The notes under the pieces are model-generated. The model had not been told where the DNA came from. It searched no databases and was given only the letters and a program-made list of their open reading frames with translations. This document shows, piece by piece, positions 37,573 to 50,199 of a DNA stretch of 64,000 nt. This DNA comes from Euonymus europaeus (Eukaryota; Streptophyta; Magnoliopsida; Celastrales; Celastraceae), in NCBI GenBank assembly GCA_963580455.1, contig OY756970.1:10478001-10542000 (forward strand), read 5' to 3'. Numbering within the stretch: the first letter of the stretch is position 1; each line of letters starts with the position of its first letter. The translations under genes and the position numbers were made by a program.

Positions 37573-38193
37573 ATGCAGATGAATACCTGTAGAACTACCA
37601 GGTCCGAGAGTGGGACTGTAGTACCTCGTGGCAGAGGCCGACGAGGAATTGGTAGGGGCCGAGGTAGAGGCCGTAGTGTTGGGGTGGAACGTGTCACAAG
37701 AGGCACTCCTAGCACTGAGGATTCGATTCCGAATGTGGATCCGGAGTTGAGAGAGGAAGAGATAGTTCAAGAGGGACTACCGAATGAGAGTGATGATCAG
37801 CAGGCACCACCAGAGGTGCAGGTTGCTCCTGTTACTACAGGGGGGTAACCAGTGACGATGAAGAGTCTTACTAGTTTTATGATGAGTATGGTGCAGACAC
37901 AGGCGCAGACCATAGCTCAGGCAGTGGCTCAGGCAATAGGTGCTACTGGCACTCGTGATGAGGGAGTTGTACCAGAGGCTACAACTGAGGTAGCAGCAGT
38001 ACCTAGAGCTGGGAGAGGGATGTATGAGGTGGACCAATTGAGGAGGACTACTCCTCCAACATTTTCTGGAGATGGAACTGGTGTGGAGGCGGAGGAGTGG
38101 TTCAATCAGTTGAGCATGAGGATGGATAAGTTAGAGATACCCGATGAGCAGCGGGTGAAGTTTGTTTTCTATTATCTGAGTGGAGTGGCCTAG
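37573..38193 (+). pseudogene. gag remnant: RG-rich N-terminus and partial capsid
   Basis: One reading frame runs from ATG 37573 (or 37579) to 38193, broken by TAA at 37846 and TAG at 38191. The N-terminus has dense Arg-Gly repeats (about residues 17-35), then an acidic, Gln-rich stretch and the start of a Ty3/gypsy capsid domain with the typical PPTFSGDG and EEWFNQL motifs. Sequence homologous to gag stops a few codons after the second nonsense codon and protease-like sequence begins within about 40 bp. Most of capsid and the whole CCHC zinc-knuckle region are therefore missing. No usable Gag can be made. Confidence 0.85.
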
Positions 38194-38204
38194 GTACATT
38201 CTTG

Positions 38205-38287
38205 ATTACGAATAGTTGGGCAAGAGTTTTGTGTGATTTGGAGCTACTTCGTCGTTTATTACTAGTTCGTTAGCGAACGCACTAGCG
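38205..38287 (+). pseudogene. Protease active-site segment with one-base frameshift
   Basis: The catalytic Asp codon of an aspartic protease can be read at 38235-38237. The next codon is one base short (38238-38239), and the Gly-Ala-Thr that complete the active-site motif are read from 38240 in the pol frame. The break falls inside the catalytic triplet itself. Upstream DNA does not continue the gag frame, in line with an internal deletion joining mid-capsid to early protease. Confidence 0.75.
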
Positions 38288-41200
38288 GTGGAGATTTCGC
38301 CGATTAGGAGAATGTTTACGGTGTCCTTACCATTCGGATACTTTACCACATTGGAGGGGGTAGTGTTCGGTTGTGAGTGTCGGTTTGGAGAAATATCTCT
38401 GAAAGCCGACTTGTATGTATTAGATTTCCAGGATTTTGATGTGATTCTTGGAGTTGATTGGTTGACGAAGCACCAAGGGTTGCTTGACTTCTGGGAGAGG
38501 AAGATTACTCTTAGAGTACCCGAGGGAGGAGTGATTCAGTTGAGAGGATCGAAGGGGATTTCATGCCCACATTTCATGGATAATCCTTCGTACAAAGATT
38601 GTAGAGTTGCGAGTTTGGTGAGTTCGGCTCCTAAGGGAGATGTAGCTACCATGATTAGGGTAGTGGAAGAATTTATGGATGTATTTCCGGAGGAGTTGCC
38701 GGGATTACCTCCGAAGAGGGAAATTGACTTTGCTATTGAGTTGCATCCGAATGTCAAGCCGATTTCGATTCCGTCGTATCGGATGGCTCCAGCAGAGTTG
38801 AAAGAGTTGAGTACTCAGTTAGAAGAGTTGTTAGACTTGGGGTTCATTAGACCGAGTGTGTCCCCGTGGGGAGCACCGGTGTTGTTCGTCAAGAAGAAAG
38901 ACGGAAGTTTGAGGATGTGTATTGATTATAGGCAGTTGAATAAGGTTACAGTGAGGAATAAGTATCCGTTGCCTAGGATCAATGATTTGTTTGACCAATT
39001 GAGAGGTGCTAGGCATTTCTCTAAGATTGACTTGAGGTCGGGTTATCATCAGTTGAGGATTAAGGATGAGGATATCCAGAAAACAGCGTTTAGAACTCGT
39101 TATGGGCATTATGAGTTCCTTGTGATGCCGTTTGGGTTGACAAATGCCCCGACTGTATTCATGGACCTAATGCAAAGGGTTCTTCGACCAATTTTGGATA
39201 AGTTTGTAGTGGTGTTTATTGATGATATATTGATTTATTCTCCTACGGAGGAAGAGCATGAGGAACATTTGAGGGTAGTGTTGCAGACGTTGAGGGAGAA
39301 TCAACTGTATGCTAAATTGAGTAAGTGTGAATTTTGGGCCACAGAAGTGAAGTTCCTAGGCCATGTGATCACTCAAGAAGGCATAGCGGTTGACTACTCC
39401 AAAGTTGAGTCGATTTTGAATTGGGAGAGACCGAAGAATGTGACTGAGATCCGGAGTTTCCTAGGGTTGGCAGGTTACTACCGGAGGTTTATTGAGGACT
39501 TCTCAAGAGTTGCTTCGCCGATGACGCAGCTCACGAAGAAGGGTACACCGTTTGTGTGGACAAACGAATGTGAGGCTGCATTTGAAGAGTTGAAGAAGAG
39601 GTTGACAACACCTCCAGTGTTAGTAGTTCCGGAGAGAAATGTTGGCTATCAGGTGTATTGCGATGCATCTGGAGTCGGGTTGGGTTGTGTGTTGATGCAG
39701 CAGGGCCGAGTGATAGAGTATGGTTCGAGGTTGCTGAAGACACATGAGAGGAACTATCCAGTGCATGATCTGGAGTTGGCGGCAGTAGTATTTGCTCTTA
39801 AGCAATGGAGGTACTATCTCTACGGAGAGACGTTTGAGGTGTTCTCGGATCACAAAAGCCTTAAGTACCTATTCACCCAAAAGGAGTTGAACTTACGGCA
39901 AAGGCGGTGGATGGAGTACTTAGAGGATTTTGATTTTAATTTGAAATACCATCCTGGTAAAGCAAATGTGGTTGCGGATGCATTGAGTAGGAAGCAGAGA
40001 GTTGCTAGCCTATTCATGCATGAGTGGAAAATTGTGGAGACAATCAATGAGTTTGGATTGGAGTTGAGGAGTCAAGAGGAAAAGGTGCATTTGTGTTCTA
40101 TGACTTCGAGACCTATGATGGTTCAGAAGGTTATAGATGCACAAAACGGAGATCATACATTTGATGTGATTGATGAGAGTCTTGGATGGGTTCGAGGGAA
40201 CGATGGTGGAGTACGATATGAGGGAAGACTAGTAGTTCCCGATGATGATGAGTTGAGGCAAGAGATTCTGAAGGAGGCACACCATTCGTGGTTTTCCATG
40301 CATCCCGGGGGTACAAAGATGTACCGAGACTTGAAGCGAAGTTTTTGGTGGAGAGGTATGAAAGCCGATGTGGCTAAGTTTGTGGTAAAATGTCTAACTT
40401 GTCAGCAAGTGAAGGCAGAACATCAAAGACCAGCAGGGTTGTTGCAACCATTACCAGTAGCGGAATGGAAGTGGGAGAGGATCACAATGGATTTTGTGAC
40501 GGCTTTGCCAATGACTCAGAAACGGCATGATGCGGTTTGGGTGGTGGTGGACAGGTTGACTAAGTCTGCCCATTTTCTACCAATGAACAAGACGGATTCA
40601 TTGGAATCCTTGAGCTCGTTGTATGTGAAGGAGATTGTGAGGATTCACGGTGTACCATTGTCTATTGTGTCAGACCGAGACCCGCGGTTCACAGGTAGAT
40701 TCTGGAGTAGTTTGCAAGAATCGTTGGGAACGAAGTTGGATTTCTCTATAGCTTATCATCCTCAGAGTGATGGACAGAGTGAGAGAACTATACAAATTTT
40801 GGAGGATATGCTGCGGGCATGTGTTGTGGACTTTGGAGGAAGTTGGGATCGGTACTTACATTTGGCGGAGTTTGTGTATAACAACTCTTTCCAAAGTAGT
40901 ATCGGGATGGCACCTTACGAGGCGCTCTACGGGAGGCCTTGTAGGTTGCCTTTGTGTTGGGCGGAGGTTAGTGAGAAAGTTGTTTCAGGACCGGAGATGG
41001 TCAAAGAGGCACGAGAGAGAGTTGATGAGATCCGGAAGCGGTTGATCACCGCGCAGAGCCGACAGAAGTCTTTTGCTGACCGGAGGCGGAGACCTTTGGA
41101 GTTCGCTGTAGGCGATAAGGTTTTCTTGAAGGTTAGTCCGAGACGGGGGATTCAGAGATATAGCAAGCATGGGAAGTTGGCACCGAGGTTTGTGGGGCCA

Positions 41201-41587
41201 TTTGAGATTTTGGAGACAGTGGGACCGGTGGCGTACCGTTTGGCACTTCCACCGAAGTTTGAGAAGGTTCACAATGTATTCCATGTATCTATGCTTCGGA
41301 AATATGAGCCGGATCCGTCGCATGTGATAGATTGGACTACGTTGGAAGTTGAGGAAGATGGGAGCTACACTCTTCAACCGGTGAAGATTCTAGACCGACA
41401 GAACAAGGTCACGAGGTCGAGTGTGATTCCATTAGTAAAGGTAATGTGGATGTACCACGGAGTTGAAGAAGCAACTTGGGAGTTGGAGTCTCGAATGAAG
41501 GAAAAATACCCGGAGTTGTTCAGTGATTCAGGTACGTGTGTAGTTAAATTTCGGGATGAAATTTTTTTTAAGGGGGCGAGGATGTGA
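38240..41587 (+). CDS. pol: pol: protease end, RT, RNase H, integrase, chromodomain
   Basis: An uninterrupted frame runs over 1,100 codons. Residues below count from the GTG at 38288, which is only a frame marker; the native start lay upstream in gag-pol. Order: C-terminal protease part (1 to about 95), reverse transcriptase with Asp248 and FIDD (Asp312, Asp313), RNase H with Asp459, Glu496, Asp521 and Asp564, integrase with a His-His-Cys-Cys zinc site (around 666-705) and Asp735, Asp796, Glu832 (35 residues between the last two), the GPF-type module (about 969-1005), and a chromodomain (about 1032-1078) that in this lineage reads chromatin at integration. The stop TGA at 41585 overlaps the first bases of the 3' LTR. 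All catalytic residues are present, but no intact gag or protease start remains to express it. Confidence 0.93.
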   Translation, partial: GATSSFITSSLANALAVEISPIRRMFTVSLPFGYFTTLEGVVFGCECRFGEISLKADLYVLDFQDFDVILGVDWLTKHQGLLDFWERKITLRVPEGGVIQLRGSKGISCPHFMDNPSYKDCRVASLVSSAPKGDVATMIRVVEEFMDVFPEELPGLPPKREIDFAIELHPNVKPISIPSYRMAPAELKELSTQLEELLDLGFIRPSVSPWGAPVLFVKKKDGSLRMCIDYRQLNKVTVRNKYPLPRINDLFDQLRGARHFSKIDLRSGYHQLRIKDEDIQKTAFRTRYGHYEFLVMPFGLTNAPTVFMDLMQRVLRPILDKFVVVFIDDILIYSPTEEEHEEHLRVVLQTLRENQLYAKLSKCEFWATEVKFLGHVITQEGIAVDYSKVESILNWERPKNVTEIRSFLGLAGYYRRFIEDFSRVASPMTQLTKKGTPFVWTNECEAAFEELKKRLTTPPVLVVPERNVGYQVYCDASGVGLGCVLMQQGRVIEYGSRLLKTHERNYPVHDLELAAVVFALKQWRYYLYGETFEVFSDHKSLKYLFTQKELNLRQRRWMEYLEDFDFNLKYHPGKANVVADALSRKQRVASLFMHEWKIVETINEFGLELRSQEEKVHLCSMTSRPMMVQKVIDAQNGDHTFDVIDESLGWVRGNDGGVRYEGRLVVPDDDELRQEILKEAHHSWFSMHPGGTKMYRDLKRSFWWRGMKADVAKFVVKCLTCQQVKAEHQRPAGLLQPLPVAEWKWERITMDFVTALPMTQKRHDAVWVVVDRLTKSAHFLPMNKTDSLESLSSLYVKEIVRIHGVPLSIVSDRDPRFTGRFWSSLQESLGTKLDFSIAYHPQSDGQSERTIQILEDMLRACVVDFGGSWDRYLHLAEFVYNNSFQSSIGMAPYEALYGRPCRLPLCWAEVSEKVVSGPEMVKEARERVDEIRKRLITAQSRQKSFADRRRRPLEFAVGDKVFLKVSPRRGIQRYSKHGKLAPRFVGPFEILETVGPVAYRLALPPKFEKVHNVFHVSMLRKYEPDPSHVIDWTTLEVEEDGSYTLQPVKILDRQNKVTRSSVIPLVKVMWMYHGVEEATWELESRMKEKYPELFSDSGTCVVKFRDEIFFKGARM
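41570..41582 (+). other. Polypurine tract
   Basis: AAGGGGGCGAGGA lies directly before the 3' LTR start and inside the last pol codons. It contains one pyrimidine. It primes plus-strand DNA synthesis in this element class. Confidence 0.85.
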
Positions 41588-43745
41588 AACCACGACCCAA
41601 AAATTTTAGTTTTGAGTTGTAAAACGGATGATCCGAGAAGTACGGAATCATGGAAAAATAGTTTTGGAGCTTGGTTCGGTAAATGGGGCATAACTTTTAG
41701 TATACATGTCCGTTTCGGGCCCGTAATATATCAAATCGAAGCTTGAACCGAGCCGGAAAATAAAATTTAAGAAAACTGGGTTTCTGAAAAACAGAGACCG
41801 TCCGGACACCCAAAACAGCCTTCCAGACGGTTTGTGCAGGAACTGAGGCAGGAAAGTTTTTAGAGGAAGTTTTGGTGCTGTGAACAGTAGACCGTCCGGA
41901 CACCTTAACGAGGCGTCCGGAATGTTAAGCCTGCGAAGTGGGCAGAGAGTGGAGGAAGAGGCAAGCGTCCGGACGGTCACTTGAGGCGTCCGGACGGTTA
42001 TCGGGAAATCAGTTTTTAAGCTTAGTTTTAGGCATTTCTGGGCATTTCCAACCTTGGGAGCCCGTCTAGAGAGAGAAAGTGAGAGAGAAGAAGAGAGAGA
42101 AGGAGATTTTGGCAAGAGATTGACTTGGAGATTGTGGATTGATGATCCTTGAAGCTAAGTAAGGAAGATTCAAGGTTGATTCAACTAATTTGGTAAGTTT
42201 TTCATAATTTTTTGTAAATTCTAGCTTTTTCTAGATTTGCTAGGTTCTTGAAGAGTTGAGTGCTATGCTTTAGATATATTGTTTATAGGTTGATTTTGGA
42301 TGTTTATGTAGATTGGTTTGTGATTTGGAGTAGAGTTGAGCTTGGGTTGAGTTTGGAGGATTTTGGAGAAATTTCTAGAGAGAGAAGGTGAGTAATTTCG
42401 AAATTATGGATATAATTGATGTTTATATGAGTTGTTGGTTGTTTATTGATGCTTGTGAGGGTTTGGTTATGCCACATTGTAGGTTTGGGCAAACCGGAAC
42501 CCTAGGAACGGAATTTGGGAAATTGTGGTAATTTACTCGACACGAGGTAGGGGATTTCCAACCATACTTTCTATCGTTCGTTTTCGATATGTAAAGAGCT
42601 TTCTGATTCCTCATTGGTCGTTCCATTTGTGTTTCCGCCTTAATTGCTCCTAAGGGGAAACGAACCCTAATTGTGATTCTTGTTGATTCTTGATGTTGCA
42701 TGACCCGAGTGTGTGTGTTCCATCTCCTATGGACACGATGTGATTTCCGTTCATACATCATGGTAGTTATGTATATATATATATGTAGGTTGTTCATATA
42801 TATATCTATTCAGCATGTCATGACATAATGCATTAGAGTTGCATGGGGGACCGGGTATGGACTCGGGAACCTTTAGGTTTCTTGAAAGCTCCTTGGGGGG
42901 ATGACGAGGTGATGAGAGTTACCACTGAGTCATGTGAACTCCAAGTAGGATAATGCACTAGGGGTAAGGTCAAGAGTGATTTGCCTTGTGGGGTGCGGGC
43001 GTGATAGGTTCACAAAACCGGATGATCTTAGGAGTGGTTGGTTGTGGTGAGCTTGCTCCCATGCAATATTTCATTGAGTTGCAATGATATTGTGGTTGTT
43101 ATGCTCCGAAGGGGTTATCCGGGTAAATGTTGATGTGAATTGTTGAGTATACGTTCATATGGTTGGAACATATTGATGCATTACTTTCCTTTGGTTCAGC
43201 TTATATTAATGTTTACTTCATACCCTACTGAGCTTCTAGCTCACTCCTTTACTTTCTTCCTTCCACAGGAGACACTGGTACAGGTACTGGTGCTGCGGAT
43301 CGGTGAGCAGGTCGTGTCATGGATGGCCCTGGATAGAATAGGGTGCTAGAGATATACTCTATGCATGTGGGTGTATGTAGTATATCTATGTTGAGAGAAT
43401 ATAACCATTTGGCACGGTGGTGCTTGTATGTGGATGTAGATGTTGATATATGGTTATATTTGATGTGTTATAAATCTGTGTGTTGATTTATATGTGATGC
43501 AATCAGTCTGTGCATGCTCGTAGTGGATCGCCTGAGGCCTAGGGTCAGGATTGCATGTGGTTGAGGCCCGAGGCCTATGTTGCTAGTGTGATGTTGTTGT
43601 TGCTGCATTTCTGATGCAGGTGGGCACTCTCCGATATACGGGGAGGTGCCGCCGGATTTCCGGTTGATCCCGGATGTTCACACTAGTGACCTTGGAAGGG
43701 TGCAGAGAGAGCACACAATCGCGTTTCCGGAAACAGGGCGTGACA
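41583..43745 (+). mobile_element. 3' LTR, 2,163 bp
   Basis: It starts TGTGAAACC and ends GGGCGTGACA. It keeps the 222 bp missing from the 5' LTR, including two more palindrome pairs (41892-41920 and 41966-41998). The first pair (41799-41830) has decayed in its second half to TTCCAGACGG; the G-to-A change fits loss at a methylated CpG, the other change does not. Confidence 0.94.
41892..41998. promoter_or_regulatory. Two palindrome pairs with 21-bp spacing, 3' LTR
   Basis: The centres lie at 41897.5 and 41918.5, then at 41970.5 and 41991.5. Each pair is spaced by exactly 21 bp, and the second pair has perfect CGTCCGGACGG copies. The segment falls within the part deleted from the 5' LTR. Confidence 0.4.
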
Positions 43746-43750
43746 CTTCG
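43746..43750. other. Target-site duplication, right copy (CTTCG)
   Basis: CTTCG follows the terminal CA of the 3' LTR and is the first satellite sequence after the element. It matches 35458-35462. Confidence 0.95.
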
Positions 43751-46700
43751 AATCATCAAAGTTGCTCGGTGTACACTTTTTATTGTTCTTTTATGTCAAA
43801 TTTTACGAGTATATGCTTCCTGGATTATTTTGATGCCAAAACCCCAACTATCAATGACAAATGGATAAAACCATTAAAAGCTACTTCATAGTGAGAGTTG
43901 AGCAATTCCGGACCATCAAAGTTGCTCGGTGTACACTTTTTATTGTTCCTTCTATGTCAAATTTTACTAGTATAGGCTTCCGAGATTATTTCGATGCGAA
44001 AACACCAACTTTATAAGACAAATGGACAAAAACGTTAAAAGATCCTCCATAGAGAGAGTTGAGCAACTTCGAATCAATAAAGTTGCTCGGTGTACACTTT
44101 TTATTGTTCATTTATGTCAAATTTTACGAATATATGCTTCCTGGATTATTTTGATGCCAAAACCCCAACTATCAATGACAAATGGATAAAACCATTAAAA
44201 GCTACTTCATAGTGAGAGTTGAGCAATTCCGGACCATCAAAGTTGCTCGGTGTACACTTTTTATTGTTCCTTCTATGTCAAATTTTACTAGTATAGGCTT
44301 CCGAGATTATTTCGATTCGAAAACACCAACTTTATAAGACAAATGGACAAAAACGTTAAAAGATCCTCCATAGAGATAGTTGATGAACTTCGAATCATCA
44401 AAGTTGCTCGGTGTACACTTTTTATTGTTCTTTTATGTCAAATTTTACGAGTATATGCTTCCTGGATTATTTTGATGCCAAAACCCCAACTATCAATGAC
44501 AAATGTATAAAACCATTAAAATCTACTTCATAATGAGAGTTGAGCAATTCCGGACCATCAAAGTTGCTCGGTGTACACTTTTTATTGTTCTTCTATGTCT
44601 AATTTTACAAGTATAAGCTTCCTAGATTATTTCGATGCGAAAACACCAACTTTATAAGACAAATGGACAAAAACGTTAAAAGATCCTCCATAGAGAGAGT
44701 TGAGCAACTTCGAATCATCAAAGTTGCTCTGTGTACACTTTTTACTGTTCTTTTATGTCAAATTTGCGAGTATATGCTTCTTGGATTATTTTGATGCCAA
44801 AACCCCAACTATCAATGACAAATGGATAAAACCAATAAAAGCTACTTCATAGTGAGAGTTGAGCAATTCCGGACCATCAAAGTTGCTCGGTGTACACTTT
44901 TTATTGTTCCTTCTATGTCAAATTTTACGAGTATAAGTTTCCTAGATTATTTCGATGCGAAAACACCAACTTTATAAGACAAATGGACAAAAACGTTAAA
45001 CGATCCTCCATAGAGAGAGTTGAGCAACTTCGAATCATCAAAGTTGCTCGGTGTACAGTTTTTATTGTTCTTTTATGTCAAATTTTACGAGTATATGGTT
45101 CCGGGATTATTTTGATGCCAAAACCCCAACTATCAATGACAAATGGACAAAACCGTTAAAAGCTTCTTCATAGTGAGAGTTGAGCAATTCCGGACCATCA
45201 AAGTTGCTCGGTGTAAACTTTTTATTTTTTCTTTTATGTCAAATTTTAAGAGTATAAGCTTTCTAGATTATTTCGATGCGAAAACACCAACTCTATAAGA
45301 CAAATGGACAAAAACGTTAAAAGATCCTTCATAGAGATAGTTGAGGAACTTCGAATCATCAAAGTTGCTCGGTGTACACTTTTTATTGTTCTTTTATGTC
45401 AAATTTTACGAGTATATGCTTCCTGGATTATTTTGATGCCAAAACCCCAACTATCAATGACAAAAGGACAAACTTGTTAAAAGCTACTTCATAGTGAGAG
45501 TTGAGCAATTCCGGACCATCAAAGTTGCTCAATGTACACTTTTTATTGTTCTTCTATGTCTAATTTTACGAGTATAAGCTTTCTAGATTATTTCGATGCG
45601 AAAACACCAACTCTATAAGACAAATGGACAAAAACGTTAAAAGATCCTTCATAGATATAGTTGAGGAACTTCGAATCATCAAAGTTGCTCGGTGTACACT
45701 TTTTATTGTTCTTTTATGTCAAATTTTACGAGTATATGCTTCCTAGATTATTTTGATGCCAAAACCCCAACTATCAATGACAAATGTATAAAACTACTAA
45801 AAGCCACTTCATAGTGAGAATTGAGCAATTTCGGACCATCAAAGTTGCTCGATGTACACTTTTTATTGTTCCTTCTATGTCAAATTTTACGAGTATAAGC
45901 TTCCTAGATTATTTCGATGCGAAAACACCAACTTTATAAGACAAATGGACAAAAACGTTAAAAGATCCTCCATAGAGAGAGTTAAGCAACTTCGAATCAT
46001 CCAAGTTCCTCGGTGTACACTTTTTATTGTTCTTTTATGTCAAATTTTACGAGTATATGCTTCCGGGATTATTTTGATGGCAAAACCCCAACTATCAATG
46101 ACAAATGGACAAAACCGTTAAAAGCTACTTCATAGTGAGAGTTGAGCAATTCCGGACCATCAAAGTTGCTCAGTTACTCTTTTTATTGTTCCTTCTATGT
46201 CAAATTTTACGAGTATAAGCTTCCTAGATTATTTCGATGCGAAAACAACAACTTTATAAGACAAATAGACAAAAATGTTAAAAGATCCTCCATAGAGAGA
46301 GTTGAGCAACTTCGAATCATCAAAGTTGCTCGGTATACACTTTTTCTTGTTCTTTTGTGTCAAATTTTACGAGTATATTCTTCCTGGATTATTTTGATGC
46401 CAAAACCTCAAGTATCAATGACAAATCTATAAAACCATTAAAATCTACTTCATAGTGAGAGTTGAGCAATTCCGGACCATCAAAGTTGCTCGGTGTACAC
46501 TTTTTATTGTTCCTTCTACGTCAAATTTTACGAGTATAAGCTTCCTAGATTATTTCTATGCGAAAACACCAACTTTATAAGACAAATGGACAAAAACGTT
46601 AAAAGATCCTTCATGGAGAGAGTTGAGCAACTTCGAATAATCAAAGTTGCTCGGTGTACACTTTTTATTGTTCTTTTATGTCAAATTTTATGAGTATATG

Positions 46701-47469
46701 CCTCCTGAATTATTTTAATGCCAAAACCACAACTATCAATGACAAATGGATAAAACCAATAAAAGCTACTTTATAGTGAGAGTTGAGCAATTCCGGACCA
46801 TCAAAGTTGCTCGGTGTACACTTTTTATTGTTCCTTCTATGTCAAATTTCACGAGTATAAGCTTCCTAGATTATTTCGATGCGAAAACACCAACTTTATA
46901 AGACAAATGGACAAAAACGTTAAAAGATCCTCCATAAAGAGAGTTGAGCAACTTCGAATCTTCCAAGTTTCTCGGTGTACACTTTTTATTGTTCTTTTAT
47001 GTCAAATTTTACGAGTATATGCTTCCGGGATTATTTTGATGCCAAAACCCCAACTATCAATGACAAATGGACAAAACCGTTAAAAGCTACTTCATAGTGA
47101 GAGTTGAGCAATTTCGGACCATCAAAGGTGCTCGGTGTACACTTTTTATTGTTCATTTATGTCAAATTTTACGAGTATATGCTTCCTGGATTATTTTTGA
47201 TGCCAAAACCCCAACTATCAATGACAAATGGATAAAACCAATAAAAGCTACTTCATAGTGAGAGTTGAGCAATTCCGGACTATCAAAGTTGCTCGATGTA
47301 CACTTTTTATTGTTCCTTCTATGTCAAATTTCACGAGTATAAGCTTCCTAGATTATTTCGATGCGAAAACACCAACTTTATAAGACAAATGGACAAAAAT
47401 GTTAAAAGATCCTCCATAGAGAGAGTTGAGCAACTTCGAATCATCCAAGTTCCTCGGTGTACACTTTTT

Positions 47470-48520
47470 ATTGTTCATTTATGTCAAATTTTACGAGTAT
47501 ATGCTTCCGGGATTATTTTGATGCCAAAACCCCAACTATCAATGACAAATGGACAAAACCGTTAAAAGCTACTTCATAGTGAGAGTTGAACAATTTCGGA
47601 CCATCAAAGGTGCTCGGTGTACACTTTTTATTGTTCTTTTATGTCAAATTTTACGAGTATATGCTTCCTGGATTATTTTGATGCCAAAACCCCAACTATC
47701 AATGACAAAAGGACAAAACTGTTAAAAGCTACTTCATAGTGAGAGTTGAGCAATTTCGGACCATCAAAGGTTCTCGGTGTACACTTTTTATTGTTCTTTT
47801 ATGTCAAATTTTACGAGTATATGCTTCCTGGATTATTTTGATGCCAAAACCCCAACTATCAATGACAAAAGGACAAAACTGTTAAAAGCTACTTCATAGT
47901 GAGAGTTGAGCAATTCCGGACCATCAAAGTTGCTCAATGTACACTTTTTATTGTTCTTCTAGGTCTAATTTTACGAGTATAAGCTTTATAGATTATTTCG
48001 ATGCGAAAACACAAAATTTATAAGACAAATGGACAAAAACGTTAAAAGATCCTCCATAGAGATAATTGAGGAACTTCGAATCATCAAAGTTGCTCGGTGT
48101 ACACTATTTATTGTTCTTTTATGTCAAATTTTACGAGTATATGCTTCCTGGATTATTTTGATGCCAAAACCCCAACTATCAATGACAAATGTAGAAAACC
48201 ACTAAAAGCTACTTCATAGTGAGAATTGAGCAATTCCGGACCATCAAAGTTGCTCGGTGTACACTTTTTATTGTTGCTTCTATGTCATATTTTACGAGTA
48301 TAAGCTTCCTAGATTATGTCGATGCGAAAACACCAACTTTATAAGACAATTGGACAAAAACGTTAAAAGATCCTCCATAGAGACAGTTGACCAACTTCGA
48401 ATCATCAAAGTTGTTCGGTGTACACTTTTTATTGTTCTTTTATGTCAAATTTTACGAGTATATGCTTCCTGGATTATTTTGATGCCAAAACCCCAACTAT
48501 CAATGACAAATGGATAAAAC
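47470..48520. repeat. 1.05-kb segment repeated at 51164-52214 (offset 3,694 bp)
   Basis: Both copies hold B monomers with CAAAGGTGCTCGG and AAAAGGACAAAACTG, then an A monomer with AGGTCTAATTTTACG and ACACAAAATTTATAAG, then one with GATTATGTCGATGCG. Part of it recurs again at +4,335 bp (52592 onward), so the right-hand copy was itself re-duplicated by 641 bp. Confidence 0.8.
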
Positions 48521-50199
48521 CAATAAAAGCTACTTCATAGTGAGAGTTGAGCAATTCCGGTCCATCAAAGTTGCTCGGTGTACACTTTTTATTGTTCCTT
48601 CTATGTCAAATTTTACGAGTATAGGCTTCCGAGATTATTTCGATGCGAAAACACCAACTTTATAAGACAAATGGACAAAAACGTTAAAAGATCCTTCATG
48701 GAGAGAGTTGAGCAACTTCGAATAATCAACGTTGCTCGGTGTACACTTTTTATTGTTCTTTTATGTCAAATTTTACGAGTATATGCCTCTTGAATTATTT
48801 TGATGCCAAAACCCCAACTATCAATGACAAATGGATAAAACCAATAAAAGCTACTTCATAGTGAGAGTTGAGCAATTCCGGACCATCAAAGTTGCTCAAT
48901 GTACACTTTTTATTGTTCTTCTAGGTCTAATTCTACGAGTATAAGCTTTCTAGATTATTTCGATGCGAAAACACCAAATTTATAAGACAAATGGACAAAA
49001 ACGTTAAAACATCCTCCATAGAGATATTTGAGGAACTTCGAATCATCAAAGTTGCTCGGTGTACACTATTTATTGTTCTTTTATGTCAAATTTTACGAGT
49101 ATATGCTTCCTGGATTATTTTGATGCCAAAAGCCCAACTATCAATGACAAATGTATAAAACCACTAAAAGCTACTTCATAGTGAGAATTGAGCAATTCCG
49201 GACCATCAAAGTTGCTCGGTGTACACTTTTTATTGTTGCTTCTATGTCAAATTTTACGAGTATAAGCTTCCTAGATTATGTCGATGCGAAAACACCAACT
49301 TTATAAGACAATTGGACAAAAACGTTAAAAGATCCTCCATAGAGAGAGTTGACCAACTTCGAATCATCAAAGTTGCTCGGTGTACACTTTTTATTGTTCT
49401 TTTATGTCACATTTTACGAGTATATGCTTCCTAGATTATTTTGATGCCAAAACCCCAACTATCAATGACAAATGGATAAAACCAATAAAAGCTACTTCAT
49501 AGTGAGAGTTGAGCAATTCCGGAAAATCAAAGTTGCTCGGTGTACACTTTTTATTGTTCCTTCTATGTCAAATTTTAAGAGTATAGGCTTCCGAGATTAT
49601 TTCGATGCGAAAACACCAACTTTATAAGACAAATGGACAAAAACGTTAAAAGATCCTCCATAGAGAGAGTTGAGCAATTTCGAATCATCAAAGTTGCTCG
49701 GTGTACACTTTTTACTGTTTTTTATGTCAAATTTTATGAGTATATGCTTCGTGGATTATTTTGATGCCAAAACCCCAACTATCAATGACAAATGGATAAA
49801 ACCATTAAAAGCTACTTCATAGTGAGAGTTGAGCAATTCCGGAAAATCAAAGTTGCTCGGTGTACACTTTTTATTTTTCCTTCTATGTCAAATTTTACGA
49901 GTATAAGCTTCCTAGATTATTTCGATGCGAAACCACCAACTTTATAAGACAAATGGACAAAAACGTTAAAAGTTCATCCATAGAGAGAGTTGAGCAACTT
50001 CGAATCATCAAAGTTGCTCGGCGTACACTTTTTATTGTTCTTTTATGTCAAATTTTACGAGTATATGCTTTCTGGATTATTTTGATGCCAAAACCCCAAC
50101 TATCAATGACAAATGGACAAAACCGTTAAAAGCTACTTCATAGTGAGAGTTGAGCAATTCCGGATCATCAAAGTTGCTCAATGTACACTTTTTATTGTT

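Larger units (their letters stand above)
35463..43745 (+). mobile_element. Complete, defective Tekay-type chromovirus in satellite
   Basis: This element of 8,283 bp has two LTRs, a primer-binding site, gag remnant, pol, polypurine tract and a perfect 5-bp target duplication. Lineage is judged from gene order (integrase before a C-terminal chromodomain), long LTRs, initiator tRNA-Met primer site and the pol C-terminus ending close to the 3' LTR. The gag/protease region is shortened and broken, so the copy is non-autonomous. LTRs differ by 13 or 14 mismatches in their first 285 or so aligned bases by hand count, plus a 222-bp length difference. That means insertion is not extremely recent. Confidence 0.93.

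Noticed and set aside
38536..41691. Several antisense frames of 60-130 codons opposite pol
   Set aside because: They are shadows of a strongly coding + strand frame and show no recognisable domains.
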